A DNA stretch of 64,000 bases from Verrucomicrobium sp. BvORR106 (GCF_000739655.1 NZ_BATR01000002.1:62001-126000), one strand, 5' to 3'; numbered from the stretch's first letter, positions 1 to 9,524 are shown. Translations and numbers: made by a program. The notes: a model not told the origin generated them from the letters alone.

Positions 1-633
1 GTAGATGATGGAAGCGGTGGAGATGAACCAGAGCGCCTTTGCGCACTCATTGACGAGTTCCGCATCCATTTCCCGTTCCTGCGCCCAACTCTCCAACTTC
101 CTGAGAACATCGGAAAAGGAGGCACAGTATACGCGGGCTGGCAGGCTCACGACAATGAGAACTGGCTTATGTTCGCCGATGCTGACGGCGCAGTGCCGGC
201 CCGGGAGATTGCACGGCTCATTCGATCCGCCCGGGCAGAATCCAGCCTGGGGCTGCACAACCACGCATGGTTTGCCTCTCGCATCAAAATGCTGGGCCGG
301 AACGTGAGGCGGCTTCTTCACCGCCACCTCGTCGGACGGGTGTATGCAACGCTCGTATCGGAGCTTCTCCACGTGCCCGTCTATGACTCTCAATGCGGAT
401 GCAAGCTGGTGCCTCGGTCTGCCTTTGAACAGATCTCCCCCATGCTCACCACCTCTGGATTTGCTTTTGATGTGGACCTCATGATGGCACTGGTGCACAC
501 GCAGGTCCCAATCGTTGAATTCCCGGTGGACTGGACCGAGATCCCTGGAGGCAAGATTCACCTGTTCCGCGATTCCTTCAGAATGTTCCGCGACGTCTGG
601 CGTCTGCGTTCGAAGTGGTCCTCGATTGTCTGA
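1..633 (+). CDS. Glycosyltransferase family 2, 5' end outside window
   Basis: The frame is open from the first base, so the start codon lies upstream and 210 C-terminal residues are visible. The visible part begins at VDDGS, the nucleotide-sugar binding motif of GT-A fold family 2 enzymes, followed by NIGKGG (about residues 36-41) and the metal-binding FADADG (58-63). It resembles the soluble catalytic domain of dolichyl-phosphate-mannose synthase-like transferases and has no membrane segment in the visible part. Its stop overlaps the next start as TGATG at 631-635, which implies translational coupling to the acyltransferase. With the genes up to 7950 it forms a surface polysaccharide cluster; the sugar transferred cannot be told. 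Confidence 0.85.
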   Translation, partial: VDDGSGGDEPERLCALIDEFRIHFPFLRPTLQLPENIGKGGTVYAGWQAHDNENWLMFADADGAVPAREIARLIRSARAESSLGLHNHAWFASRIKMLGRNVRRLLHRHLVGRVYATLVSELLHVPVYDSQCGCKLVPRSAFEQISPMLTTSGFAFDVDLMMALVHTQVPIVEFPVDWTEIPGGKIHLFRDSFRMFRDVWRLRSKWSSIV

Positions 634-1643
634 TGAGCTCCTCTTCCCTCTCTGAGAGCGAGCTGATTTCCAAGGCAGCTCCCCCTAAGGATGACGACGG
701 CATGCAATGGCTGTTTTTGTTGGCCATGGCGCTTGTTTTCAACTCTCATCTAGAAGAGTTTCATCTTCGGCCTTGGCTGGCTGGTGACGGCCTTCTTGGC
801 AATGCCATGTTTTTTGTGCTTTCGGGATACCGGGTATCCCTCAGTCTTTCTCGCCGGGCAACAGGCATCGTTCCCTATTTGCAACGACGTCTGCTTCGCA
901 TCTATCCCACCGTGTGGCTGGTGACGCTCACTCTCGGCCTCACTGCTGGATGGCTGACTTTCAATAGCACGATTCATGATGTCGTGCGCCTTCTGTTCTG
1001 GCCTACGCGTTTCACTTACATCACATGGATCGTTCCTGCCTACATTCTGCTTTTCTTCATTGAGCGCTGCCGCCCCAATCTTGCGACCCGCAGCGCATTC
1101 TGCCTCGGACTCTTCAGCGCCTTCCTGGCCTTAAGTTGGACGGAACCAACACCCCGCATGCTGTCAGATGTCTCAGGAAGCATTTACTTCCTCCTCTTTC
1201 TTTCCTTGGTGCTTGCGGGAACCCTCCTTGCCAATACCTCCATCTGGCGCAAGCCCGGGTGGCTTCTTCCCTGTACGGCTCTTGCAATGATTGTTTTGTA
1301 CTTCGCCGTGAAACTCCAAGCGGCTCTCACTGGAAACTGGTCGTGGTTTGCCGTGATTCTGGGTCTCGGCGGAATAGGAGGTCTCCTGGTAGTGGCCGCT
1401 GGACTTCCGGGGCGGATCTTCGCTCCTCTGAAACACGTTCCAGGACTGTCAGCCTGTGCAGCTTTTGTGGCGCAGCACTCCCTTGAGATCTACACCATCC
1501 ACAGTGTCGTCATCGAGTGGAAGTGGCTACCTCGAAGCTACTTTCCTTCGGGTATCGCCATTGCAGTCGTGGTCACGGCCCTCCTCGCATTGATCTACGG
1601 TCATACGCTAAAACGTCTGTTGCCAGCTGCACGCTTGCCATAG
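633..1643 (+). CDS. Acyltransferase family 3 membrane protein
   Basis: A hydrophobic protein of 336 residues with about nine or ten membrane segments. The N-terminal pattern of a conserved His (NSHLE), then GLLGNAMFFVLSGY, then an Arg-rich YLQRRLLRIYP, is that of acyltransferase 3 (OafA/YrhL-type) enzymes, which O-acylate sugars at the cytoplasmic membrane. The open frame begins at 615, but the ATG at 633 sits in a TGATG overlap with the preceding stop and is the likelier start. It probably decorates the polysaccharide made by its neighbours; the acyl group is unknown. Confidence 0.8.
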   Translation: MSSSSLSESELISKAAPPKDDDGMQWLFLLAMALVFNSHLEEFHLRPWLAGDGLLGNAMFFVLSGYRVSLSLSRRATGIVPYLQRRLLRIYPTVWLVTLTLGLTAGWLTFNSTIHDVVRLLFWPTRFTYITWIVPAYILLFFIERCRPNLATRSAFCLGLFSAFLALSWTEPTPRMLSDVSGSIYFLLFLSLVLAGTLLANTSIWRKPGWLLPCTALAMIVLYFAVKLQAALTGNWSWFAVILGLGGIGGLLVVAAGLPGRIFAPLKHVPGLSACAAFVAQHSLEIYTIHSVVIEWKWLPRSYFPSGIAIAVVVTALLALIYGHTLKRLLPAARLP

Positions 1644-1738
1644 GACGGGATTGAGCCGTGTCTCTTTTGCAATATCTGAACAGCCTTCGATCTGCACCTC
1701 CTTCCCCCCCTTCTCAATCAACTCTCTCTTCTACCTAC

Positions 1739-2728
1739 ATGAGCTCCACATCCCTCATCACTGTCTGCGGCGCCGGCGGATTCATCGGCGGGCACCTGAT
1801 TGCCGATCTTCGCCGTCAGGGGCACACTCAACTTCGTGCAGTGGACCTCAAACCTGTGGACCAGTGGTATCAGCGCTTCGACGACGTCGAGAATCTGCAG
1901 CTTGATCTCGCTGAGAAGGAGGCCTGCCTGAAGTCGGTCGCAGGAGCCCACACGGTTTACAATCTCGCCGCCGATATGGGCGGAATGGGTTTCATTGAGA
2001 ACAACAAGGCTCTCTGCATGCTGAGTGTTTTGATCAACACCCATCTCCTCGTGGCCTGCCGTGAGCACGGAGTGGAGCGCTACTTCTACGCCTCCTCGGC
2101 CTGCGTCTACAATGCCGAAAAGCAGCTTCGGCCCGATATTCCTGCTCTCAAGGAGGCCGATGCCTACCCTGGAATGCCGGAAGACGGATATGGCTGGGAA
2201 AAGCTCTTTAGCGAAAGAATGTGCCGCCATTTCAGGGAAGACTTTGGCATCCACACCCGTGTGGCCCGTTATCACAACGTCTATGGACCACACGGCACCT
2301 TCGCCGGCGGTCGTGAGAAGGCTCCTGCCGCCATTTGCCGCAAGGTGGTTGACGCAAAGCTCAACAACCTCACTGACATCGAAATTTGGGGGGACGGCAA
2401 CCAAACCCGCAGTTTCATGTACATCGATGACTGCCTGTGGGGCACGCAAACGCTTCTGAACAGCGATTTCGTTGAACCCATTAACATCGGCAGCGCCGAG
2501 ATGGTTTCCATCAACCAGCTCGTGGACATCGTAGAGGAGATCGCTGGCATCAAACTCCAGCGAAATTACAACCTCTCCGCCCCCAAGGGTGTGGCAGGCC
2601 GCAGTAGTGACAACACTCTGATCAAGCAGGTGTTCAACTGGGAGCCGTCCACCCGGCTGCGCGACGGCCTGGAAAAAACGTACGCCTGGATCTACGACCA
2701 GATGCGCTCCGGCACCCTTGTTTACTGA
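1739..2728 (+). CDS. GDP-mannose 3,5-epimerase-like SDR enzyme
   Basis: A 330-residue extended short-chain dehydrogenase. It has the NAD-binding GAGGFIG (residues 11-17) and the catalytic YGWEK (Tyr151, Lys155). Two features favour GDP-mannose 3,5-epimerase over an ordinary 4-epimerase: DMGGMGFIENN (79-89) and SSACVY with Cys122, matching the Cys that works with Lys in plant GME. Such enzymes make GDP-L-galactose or GDP-L-gulose from GDP-mannose. The frame is open from 1658, but those 27 extra residues are low-complexity and the ATG at 1739 starts right before the Rossmann strand. Lies between an acyltransferase and a GT4, consistent with supplying a sugar nucleotide to the locus. Confidence 0.8.
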   Translation: MSSTSLITVCGAGGFIGGHLIADLRRQGHTQLRAVDLKPVDQWYQRFDDVENLQLDLAEKEACLKSVAGAHTVYNLAADMGGMGFIENNKALCMLSVLINTHLLVACREHGVERYFYASSACVYNAEKQLRPDIPALKEADAYPGMPEDGYGWEKLFSERMCRHFREDFGIHTRVARYHNVYGPHGTFAGGREKAPAAICRKVVDAKLNNLTDIEIWGDGNQTRSFMYIDDCLWGTQTLLNSDFVEPINIGSAEMVSINQLVDIVEEIAGIKLQRNYNLSAPKGVAGRSSDNTLIKQVFNWEPSTRLRDGLEKTYAWIYDQMRSGTLVY

Positions 2729-2746
2729 ACTGTTCGCAATTGATCC

Positions 2747-3967
2747 ATGGCGAGAATCCTCCTGCTCAATCAGTGCTTCTACCCGGACCACGCATCCACC
2801 GCCCAGCATCTTACAGATCTGGCACTGGGCCTCCGTGAAGCTGGTCATGAAGTGTGGGCGCTCTCTGCCAGGCGCTCCTATGACCGGCCCGAGGTGTTGT
2901 ACCCTGCATCTGAAGTGTGGAAAGACATCCACATCACCCGGATATCGAGTCTGGGATTGGGCAAAAAGAGCATCCTCCGCCGGATCTTGGACTCCCTCAG
3001 TTTCTGGTGCAACGCCGCCTCCAGACTTCTCACCGTTCCGCGGCCAGATCTCATCATCTGCCTCACTTCACCTCCCATGGTGTCCACATTGGGGGGACTG
3101 GCGGGCGTCATCCGGAGGACTCCTCTGGCCCACTGGGTCATGGACCTCAACCCTGATGAAGCTGTCGCCGCGGGAATCCTGCGGAAGGGCTCCGTCCCAG
3201 AACGAGTTCTGGATTACCTGGTGACATGGAGTTTCAAGCGCGCCAGTCTCGTGGTGGCGCTTGATCGGTTCATGGAAAAACGGCTAGTCGGAAAGGGGAT
3301 CGATCCCAGAGCCATCTTCACGGCTCCCCCATGGTCACATGACGATGCCGTTCGCTTTGACCCTGAAGCAAGAATGGCGTTTCGCGAACGACACGGATTG
3401 ACTGGAAAGTTCGTCGTCATGTACTCGGGCAATCACAGTCCCTGCCATCCTCTCCAGACCGTTCTCGAAGCCGCCCGGACCTTGGCAGACGAATCCGACA
3501 TACAGTTCGTCTTCATTGGCGGCGGCGGCGGGTTGCCCGGTGCGAAGAACTTCGTTCAAACTCATCAGCTGAGGAATTTCCAGTTCCTGCCCTACCAGCC
3601 GCTTGAAGCTGTGGCTGGATCGTTGTCCTCGGCCGATCTGCATCTGGTTTCCATGGGAGATCCTTTTGTTGGAATCGTTCATCCCTGCAAGGTTTACAAT
3701 GTCCTGCGCCTGGGCATTCCCTTTCTGTTCTCGGGTCCTTCGGACTCTCACCTTGGTGATCTGGTGGCCAGGATCGGAGATGAATCCCTGGGTCACGGTG
3801 TCAGGCATGGCGATGTGGAAAGCACCGTCCGGGCAATTCGCCATTGCCGCGATGCCCGCATGGCGCTTCCTGTCTCGAAATTGCAGTCGTTGGCTCAAGA
3901 TTTTTCGGCAGAGAAACTGCAGAACGAATTGGTGGCACGCATCAACGTGGCGGCGGGAGCCAACTAG
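2747..3967 (+). CDS. Glycosyltransferase family 4
   Basis: A 406-residue GT-B fold transferase of the WcaI-like group. The N-terminal domain starts ARILLLNQCFYPD and carries the loop that follows the first strand, with HASTAQHL; the C-terminal nucleotide-binding domain begins near VMYSGNHS (about residue 225) and contains FVFIGGGGG and, near 300, the acidic region PFVGIVHPCKVYNVLRLGIP, where the donor phosphates and base are held in this family. No membrane segment. It follows the epimerase by 18 bases and precedes the WecA-like transferase by 33, so it is probably in one transcription unit. Donor and acceptor are unknown. Confidence 0.85.
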   Translation: MARILLLNQCFYPDHASTAQHLTDLALGLREAGHEVWALSARRSYDRPEVLYPASEVWKDIHITRISSLGLGKKSILRRILDSLSFWCNAASRLLTVPRPDLIICLTSPPMVSTLGGLAGVIRRTPLAHWVMDLNPDEAVAAGILRKGSVPERVLDYLVTWSFKRASLVVALDRFMEKRLVGKGIDPRAIFTAPPWSHDDAVRFDPEARMAFRERHGLTGKFVVMYSGNHSPCHPLQTVLEAARTLADESDIQFVFIGGGGGLPGAKNFVQTHQLRNFQFLPYQPLEAVAGSLSSADLHLVSMGDPFVGIVHPCKVYNVLRLGIPFLFSGPSDSHLGDLVARIGDESLGHGVRHGDVESTVRAIRHCRDARMALPVSKLQSLAQDFSAEKLQNELVARINVAAGAN

Positions 3968-4000
3968 GTCTGCTTAATCCTGATTTTTGATTCTTCTTCA

Positions 4001-5488
4001 ATGACCTCCCCCAGTTTGAGCATTGTTGACATTGGAGTGCCTTTACCACGGGTGCCTTCGCTGATGATGTGGCTTGTCTTTTCAGGCGCCATCTTGGTCA
4101 GTGCCATCGGCACCTGGCTCATCATCCGCCAGAAGTCTGGCATTGGCATGGATCATCCGGATCAACATCGGAAGCTGCATGCAACCCCGGTGCCCCGCTT
4201 GGGTGGCCTTCCCGTCTTCGTAGCGCTCTGCCTGGGTTTCGCGTTTGCAACATGGTGGCTTCCTGACTTCTTCGCTCAATGGTGGCCGATCATTCTCACC
4301 AATCTGCTCATTTTTTCGGTGGGATTCGCCGATGATCTGCGCCCCCTGGGAGCGCGAGTCAAGCTGGTCGGTCAGATCGGAGCCGCATGCATCCTGTACG
4401 CTCTTGGGATTTCGATCGACAACTTGTCCAACCCGTTCGGTGATGGTCAAATTGTTCTGGGATGGTGGGGCCTGCCAATCACCCTGCTCTGGCTCATTTC
4501 CATCCCCAACATCATCAATCTCATCGATGGGATGGACGGCCTGGCCACAGGCTTTGGTCTGTTCCTCAGTTTGACACTCGCGTTTATTGGGCACTTTGCC
4601 AGGATGCCAGACGTCGTGCTCATCTCCGTGGTCATGAGTGGGGCCCTCATGGGCTTTTTGGTCTTCAATCTGCCGCCAGCCCGCATCTTCCTCGGGGATG
4701 GAGGAGCCTACCTCATTGGCTTCTTCGTGGCCTCGGTCTCCCTCCTTTCCTCCAACAAGGGGACGATCATCGCTTCCCTACTGGTGGTGATTATCGCTCT
4801 TGGTGTGCCAATCCTTGACACGCTGTTTGCCATTATCCGCCGGCTCCTCCGTGGTGTGCCCATCTTTCGCGCCGACGCACAGCACATTCACCACCGGCTC
4901 ATGTTGCTTGGCTTCAGCAAGGCCAAGGCTCTCATTGCGCTTTACACGGTTTGCCTGGTGCTCAGCCTTTTTGGCATCAGTCTGTTCTGGAACCGTGGGC
5001 TTTCTCTTCCGATCGCTACGGCGGCCTTGTTCCTCCTTGGGTTGGGAGCAGCCCGCTACCTCGGCTACGTTCGCAGCTGGCGGGAAGTACGGGCCCAGTT
5101 TAGAGAGGCCCTCAATCGACGCCGGGACATGCTCTACACTGCGGCCTATGGCAAGGTTTTGGAGTGGGAGGCCGAAAGGTCGATGGAAGCGGATGAGTTC
5201 CTCATGCTCTTCCGTCTGGGCACAGAGCGCATCGGTGTAAAGCTCGCGCCCGAAACAGGATTTCGATCCGTGGAATTCTCCCTCATCACCGACCTGACGT
5301 GCCGCCTCTATGTGCCGGATGACACCGACATGGCCGACCGCTGGGTAGCCAAGGCGGATCAGCTCATTCCTGCACTCAATCTCGCCACCGAGAGATGGGG
5401 CCGCCTTGCCGGTATTGAGTTTGCGCCAAGAGCAGATTCGATAGAGGCCCTGCCCCCTGCTTCGACAAAAGTGAACTCCACCCCCTAG
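4001..5488 (+). CDS. WecA/MraY-type polyprenyl-phosphate sugar-1-P transferase with C-terminal extension
   Basis: A multi-pass protein of 495 residues. The core (about 25-345) has the family motifs: DHPDQHRKLHATPVPRLGG near residue 50, FADDL for Mg2+ binding, NLIDGMDGLA near 170, FLGDGGAYLIG near 230, and HIHHRL near 300, a loop diagnostic of WecA/MraY enzymes. These transfer N-acetylhexosamine-1-phosphate to undecaprenyl phosphate and so start glycan assembly. Beyond the last membrane segment there is a cytoplasmic tail of about 140 residues, longer than in WecA, which I do not recognise. Its stop is 8 bases before the GTG start of the ligase-like gene. Confidence 0.88.
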   Translation: MTSPSLSIVDIGVPLPRVPSLMMWLVFSGAILVSAIGTWLIIRQKSGIGMDHPDQHRKLHATPVPRLGGLPVFVALCLGFAFATWWLPDFFAQWWPIILTNLLIFSVGFADDLRPLGARVKLVGQIGAACILYALGISIDNLSNPFGDGQIVLGWWGLPITLLWLISIPNIINLIDGMDGLATGFGLFLSLTLAFIGHFARMPDVVLISVVMSGALMGFLVFNLPPARIFLGDGGAYLIGFFVASVSLLSSNKGTIIASLLVVIIALGVPILDTLFAIIRRLLRGVPIFRADAQHIHHRLMLLGFSKAKALIALYTVCLVLSLFGISLFWNRGLSLPIATAALFLLGLGAARYLGYVRSWREVRAQFREALNRRRDMLYTAAYGKVLEWEAERSMEADEFLMLFRLGTERIGVKLAPETGFRSVEFSLITDLTCRLYVPDDTDMADRWVAKADQLIPALNLATERWGRLAGIEFAPRADSIEALPPASTKVNSTP

Positions 5489-5496
5489 TACAGCCG

Positions 5497-7950
5497 GTGC
5501 TTAAAAGACAACGCATTCCGCAGGCTAAGCGTCGCCCTATTGAGGAAGACGAGGAGGAGAATTCACAGGCGGCCAAAGCCATCCCGCCTGTCGCCCCAAC
5601 TCCTTGGTGGGCGTTGCTGCTGCTGATCTCAGTCCCACTCCTGGCCATCTCCATCTGCGGCAATCGTTCCCCAGAAGCCATCGGACTCTCCGCGGTGGTC
5701 GCAGGCGCAGCTGTCTTTGCCGCTCCCCCTCGCTTTAGATTGCCGCTTTCCGTCGGCGCACCGCTGCTCCTGATGCTGTTTTTTGCCGTGTGTGGTCTCT
5801 TCCCCATCGGCGACTCGAGTCTTCCGGAATGGCGAGGGACCTTGCGGGACGCCTTTGGCATCGTCATGCCTGCCACCAGATCAGCTCAACCGTGGATCAC
5901 ACTTCAAGGTGTACTGCTTCTTGCTGTCGGCACGCTATGGCTCAGTGTCTGCATTACCAGAGGATTCGATGAACCCGAAAGGCGGACGTTGTTGCAATTG
6001 CTGGTTCTGGGCATAGCAGGCATCGCCATCGCGAGCCTTGTCGTGCATTACGGTGACTATGAAGTGATTTTCTGGCAGGGCGCGGAGCGCATCGAGTACT
6101 ACGGCCCGTTTACCAACCGGAACAACTTCTCTGGACTGCTTGCCGCCGGCGCAGTGCTGGCCTTTGCCTGCACTCACGATGCTTATCACCGCAAACGCTG
6201 GTCGTGGCCAGTCTTCGCGCTTGCCATTCTTCCCATGTTCGGGGCCATCCTCGCCAATACTTCCCGTACCGGGGTGGTGTTGTTTTTTGCCGGCCTGGGT
6301 TTGTGGATGATGTCGGGTACGCACGCAGCACGCTCTGCAAAACGTTTCGCCGTATCAATCTCCCTGCTTCTGATTCTCGCCACGGTGTTCCTCATCTACG
6401 GTCAGCGCATACTTGAGCGATTCACCGGTTCCGAAGGCATTGTCTCCACCCTGAGCAATGACGGCAGGATCAAGATCTTTCAACAGTCCATGGCGCTCAT
6501 TCCCCAAGCCCCTCTTTTGGGAGTCGGCCTGGGAAATTTTGAACCAGTGTACGCTCTCCACAGGGAGGCTGCTGAGGATTACATCATCACCCGCACCGCC
6601 CACCCGGAAAGTGACTGGCTCTGGCTGGGCATTGAAGGGGGGCTTCTGACTCTCGTCGCGGCGCTTGCCGCAGGTTATTTCATCTGGCGGGGTTTTGGTA
6701 GATGGAAGAAATCGGATGGCAGCGGACGTCGGGACCGGCGCCTGCGGGCTGCTGCCGGCATCGGGGTCGCCTTGCTCTTTCTTCAAGGGTTTGTGGATAC
6801 GCCGCTTCATACGATTGGGCTTGCCACCTTCGGCGCGCTGCTCGCTGGGCTGGCCTGGCACCCAGGGAAGCGTCTGGCCGCCAATGTCTCTGTCCCCATC
6901 TTACGCTACACCGCCAGTGGGATCTGTCTGTTTTGCGGCTTTGCCTGGCTCACCGTCGCGGGCGGTGAAACGCTGCTTCCTGGCACCTTCAGTGCAAAGA
7001 AACAGTTGGAAACGGCGAAGGCACTCACCCGGACCGGAAATGACGCGGATGCCCTCGCGGCATTGAACAAAGTCATCTCCATCCAGCCCATGCGATGGGA
7101 CGCCTACTATTTGCGGGCAGCAGTTTCACTTCGGATCGGCCGTCCTCACCAAATGGTGATGGACGATTTCTCGCGGGCGCGGGCGTTGGAACCAAACTCC
7201 CCCAATTTCTGCATGGATGAGGCGCAGCTCTGGCTTGAGCATGCCCCACTCCAGGCCATTCCCGCCCTGCGCGAGGCGATCCGCCGGGACCCTCGCAATG
7301 CCGCGGAATACTATAAACAAATCGCCAACAACGTTCATCGCTATCCAGATCTGCGTGAACCACTACGAGCGATGGCGGAGGACCCCAAACTCCGACTGAT
7401 CTATCTGGAACGAGCCTCAGGGAGTGACTTCCAAGTTGCACTGCGGGAGCTGCTCGACCGTCACCCAAGCCTCGACAACTTCACCCCAGCCCAAAAGCTG
7501 TCCCTCTTTGAACTGTGGTACAGTGGTGGTGACAAGTCCCAGCTCATTCGCGAACTCCAGCACAATCCCAGCTGGAGCACCAGTGGCTGGATTGTGCTTG
7601 GTCGACACTGGGCAGGCGAAGGCAAGTTTCGTGAAGCTTGTGAACTGGGCTTTAAGCACATGAGACAACCCTCTCTTCCCACCACAAGTGAGGGGCGGGA
7701 TCTCGGGCAACTCACCCGGGGATTCCTGCAAAACCCCAATGACTCTTTGCGGGGGCTCGCTCTCTACCAAGTCCAGCGACAGCAGGGCCTCGAAGCAGAG
7801 GCTTTCACAACCCTCCGGGACGTGACACGTATCCCTAATGCACCTGTCAGTGCCGCGTACGAATATGCCGTACGGTTGGCTGAGAAGGGAGACTACTCCC
7901 GAGCTTGGGATTCCCTTTTATCCTATCGAACGCGCTCGACGGAGCCTTGA
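5497..7950 (+). CDS. O-antigen ligase-like membrane protein with TPR tail
   Basis: An 817-residue protein beginning at a GTG codon, 8 bases after the WecA-like gene. Residues about 30-480 hold ten or more membrane segments with a Wzy_C/WaaL-type core: a NRNNFSGLLAAG stretch near 205, LANTSRTGVVLFFAG near 250, and a periplasmic loop with TAHPESDWLWLGIEGG near 370, in which the conserved His is usual for O-antigen ligases. Residues from about 500 to the end are TPR-like helices (ADALAALNKVISIQP, AYYLRAAVSLRIG). It would polymerise or ligate lipid-linked glycan on the periplasmic face, with the TPR part outside. Ligase and polymerase cannot be separated by sequence. Confidence 0.82.
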   Translation: MLKRQRIPQAKRRPIEEDEEENSQAAKAIPPVAPTPWWALLLLISVPLLAISICGNRSPEAIGLSAVVAGAAVFAAPPRFRLPLSVGAPLLLMLFFAVCGLFPIGDSSLPEWRGTLRDAFGIVMPATRSAQPWITLQGVLLLAVGTLWLSVCITRGFDEPERRTLLQLLVLGIAGIAIASLVVHYGDYEVIFWQGAERIEYYGPFTNRNNFSGLLAAGAVLAFACTHDAYHRKRWSWPVFALAILPMFGAILANTSRTGVVLFFAGLGLWMMSGTHAARSAKRFAVSISLLLILATVFLIYGQRILERFTGSEGIVSTLSNDGRIKIFQQSMALIPQAPLLGVGLGNFEPVYALHREAAEDYIITRTAHPESDWLWLGIEGGLLTLVAALAAGYFIWRGFGRWKKSDGSGRRDRRLRAAAGIGVALLFLQGFVDTPLHTIGLATFGALLAGLAWHPGKRLAANVSVPILRYTASGICLFCGFAWLTVAGGETLLPGTFSAKKQLETAKALTRTGNDADALAALNKVISIQPMRWDAYYLRAAVSLRIGRPHQMVMDDFSRARALEPNSPNFCMDEAQLWLEHAPLQAIPALREAIRRDPRNAAEYYKQIANNVHRYPDLREPLRAMAEDPKLRLIYLERASGSDFQVALRELLDRHPSLDNFTPAQKLSLFELWYSGGDKSQLIRELQHNPSWSTSGWIVLGRHWAGEGKFREACELGFKHMRQPSLPTTSEGRDLGQLTRGFLQNPNDSLRGLALYQVQRQQGLEAEAFTTLRDVTRIPNAPVSAAYEYAVRLAEKGDYSRAWDSLLSYRTRSTEP

Positions 7951-8061
7951 ATACCACTTAATATTCTCATTTTCGAGAAGTAAACGATTGACCTAAAGGA
8001 GTACTCTGATTAACCTCAGTTAAATTTCTGTAAACTCTCCTTCCCAATCTTTCTTCCTAAC

Positions 8062-9426
8062 ATGGCAAAAGTGGTAATCATTGACGACGAGGCGTCCATA
8101 CTAGAGCTGATGGCCAAGTTTTGCCGCGGCTTGGGACATGAGGTGATCCAATGCCAGACCGGAATGGCTGGCTTGACCAGCATCAGAGACAGTCGGCCTG
8201 ATCTGGTGATTGTGGATCTTCGTATCGGCGATATCGACGGGCTGGAAATCATCAAGCACACCCGCGCAGAATCCGCCAGCACTGCCATCATCATGGTGAC
8301 TGGCCACGGCAGCGTCGAAACGGCTGTCGAAGCCATGCGATTGGGTGCTTATGATTATCTCACAAAACCCTTCGACCTCGCCGACCTCAAGCGCACCATA
8401 GAGCAGGCCTTGGGGCAGAAGAGCGCAGCGGCAGCCACCACCTACCAAGCCGCCCCGCCCTCCGCAGCCAATGGGTCTCGATTGGTTGGCGGCAGCGCCC
8501 CCATTCAGAAGATTCTCAGCATTGTCCAGCGGGTCGCCGACAACGACAGCCCGGTACTGCTTGAGGGTGAGTTTGGTGTGGGCAAGCAGTTGATTGCCCG
8601 TGCTCTGCACGAAAGCAGCCGGCGCAGCTCAGGTCCGTTCAAGGCGATCCAGTGCAGCGCATTGCCGCCGGACCTCCTGGAATCAGAACTTTTCGGCCAC
8701 GGTTCTCCGCAAAACAGCATCTTTGCCCGCACCCGTGGTGGCACCATCCATATCGCCGAAATTCACCAGATGCCCATGCGCATCCAGGCGCAGCTCAATG
8801 GCTTTTTGGAGCAGGCCCAAGTCTCCTCCCAGACCATGTACAATGGTTCAGGATTTAACTTCCGCCTCATCACTTCCACCACGGCCCACTTGGAAGATTC
8901 CATTCGCGATGGAAAGTTCCGTGAGGATCTCTATTACAAGCTCTCCGTGGTGCCGATCATCGTGCCGCCACTCCGTGAGCGCCGTGAAGACATCGCTCTG
9001 CTCGTGGAGCATTTCCTGAGAGAACAGGCACTGCGCTCTGGTCGGGGGATGAAAAGGATGGAGGCATTTGCCGAGGAATTCCTCGAGAAATACCCCTGGC
9101 CAGGAAACATCAGCGAACTGCGCAACGCCGTCGAGCGCGCCTGCGCCTTGGCTGAGGGTGACGCCATCAAACCCAGCGACCTGCCTGCCAAGGTCACTCA
9201 GAAAGTCGAAGCCCCTCTCGACCCCGCCAGTGGCGAGGGCAAACAGCGCCTGCCCATCGGCAGTACGCTGGATGAGTTCATCCGCGGCCAGGAAAAGCTG
9301 TTCATTGCCGAGACCCTGAAATTCAACAACGGCAGCCGGGAAAAAACAGCCAGCATGCTCGGCGTCAGCATCGCCACCCTTTATCGGAAAATGGAACTCA
9401 ACGTGGAACGCAAAACCACGTCTTAG
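8062..9426 (+). CDS. NtrC-family response regulator with degenerate AAA+ domain
   Basis: A 454-residue protein with three domains. The receiver (1-120) is intact: acidic pocket Asp8/Asp9, phosphoacceptor Asp52, Thr80, Lys102. The AAA+ domain (about 140-375) keeps a Walker A GEFGVGKQ (169-176) and the arginine-finger region FREDLYYKLSVVPI, but where NtrC proteins have the GAFTGA sigma-54 contact loop this one has FGHGSPQNSIFARTRGGT, and the Walker B reads TIHIAEI instead of TLFLDEI. A Fis-type helix-turn-helix closes the protein (about 410-450). So it should be phosphorylated and bind DNA, but probably cannot drive sigma-54 open-complex formation. A weak promoter candidate, TTGACC-17-TAACCT, is at 7988-8016. 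No partner kinase adjoins. Confidence 0.9.
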   Translation: MAKVVIIDDEASILELMAKFCRGLGHEVIQCQTGMAGLTSIRDSRPDLVIVDLRIGDIDGLEIIKHTRAESASTAIIMVTGHGSVETAVEAMRLGAYDYLTKPFDLADLKRTIEQALGQKSAAAATTYQAAPPSAANGSRLVGGSAPIQKILSIVQRVADNDSPVLLEGEFGVGKQLIARALHESSRRSSGPFKAIQCSALPPDLLESELFGHGSPQNSIFARTRGGTIHIAEIHQMPMRIQAQLNGFLEQAQVSSQTMYNGSGFNFRLITSTTAHLEDSIRDGKFREDLYYKLSVVPIIVPPLRERREDIALLVEHFLREQALRSGRGMKRMEAFAEEFLEKYPWPGNISELRNAVERACALAEGDAIKPSDLPAKVTQKVEAPLDPASGEGKQRLPIGSTLDEFIRGQEKLFIAETLKFNNGSREKTASMLGVSIATLYRKMELNVERKTTS

Positions 9427-9438
9427 TCTCTTCTCCCC

Positions 9439-9501
9439 GTCAGCTTCAAGACACAAAAAAGCGCCTCTGAAAAGAGGCGTTTTTTGTGTCTTGAAGCTGA
9501 C
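9439..9501. terminator. Bidirectional intrinsic terminator
   Basis: A near-perfect inverted repeat with 29-bp arms: 22 bp (9439-9460 with 9480-9501), a single bulged G at 9461, then a 7-bp GC-rich core (9462-9468 with 9473-9479) closed by a GAAA loop. The core is flanked by A6 and T6, so the structure works as a hairpin plus U-tract on either strand. It lies between the convergent response regulator gene and rnd. Confidence 0.9.
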
Positions 9502-9524
9502 ACCTGCATTGCAGCGTCGAGTCT

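Noticed and set aside
1718-2932. Minus-strand open frame of 404 codons over the epimerase
   Set aside because: Mirror of a well-supported plus-strand enzyme with intact motifs; its protein looks like no family.
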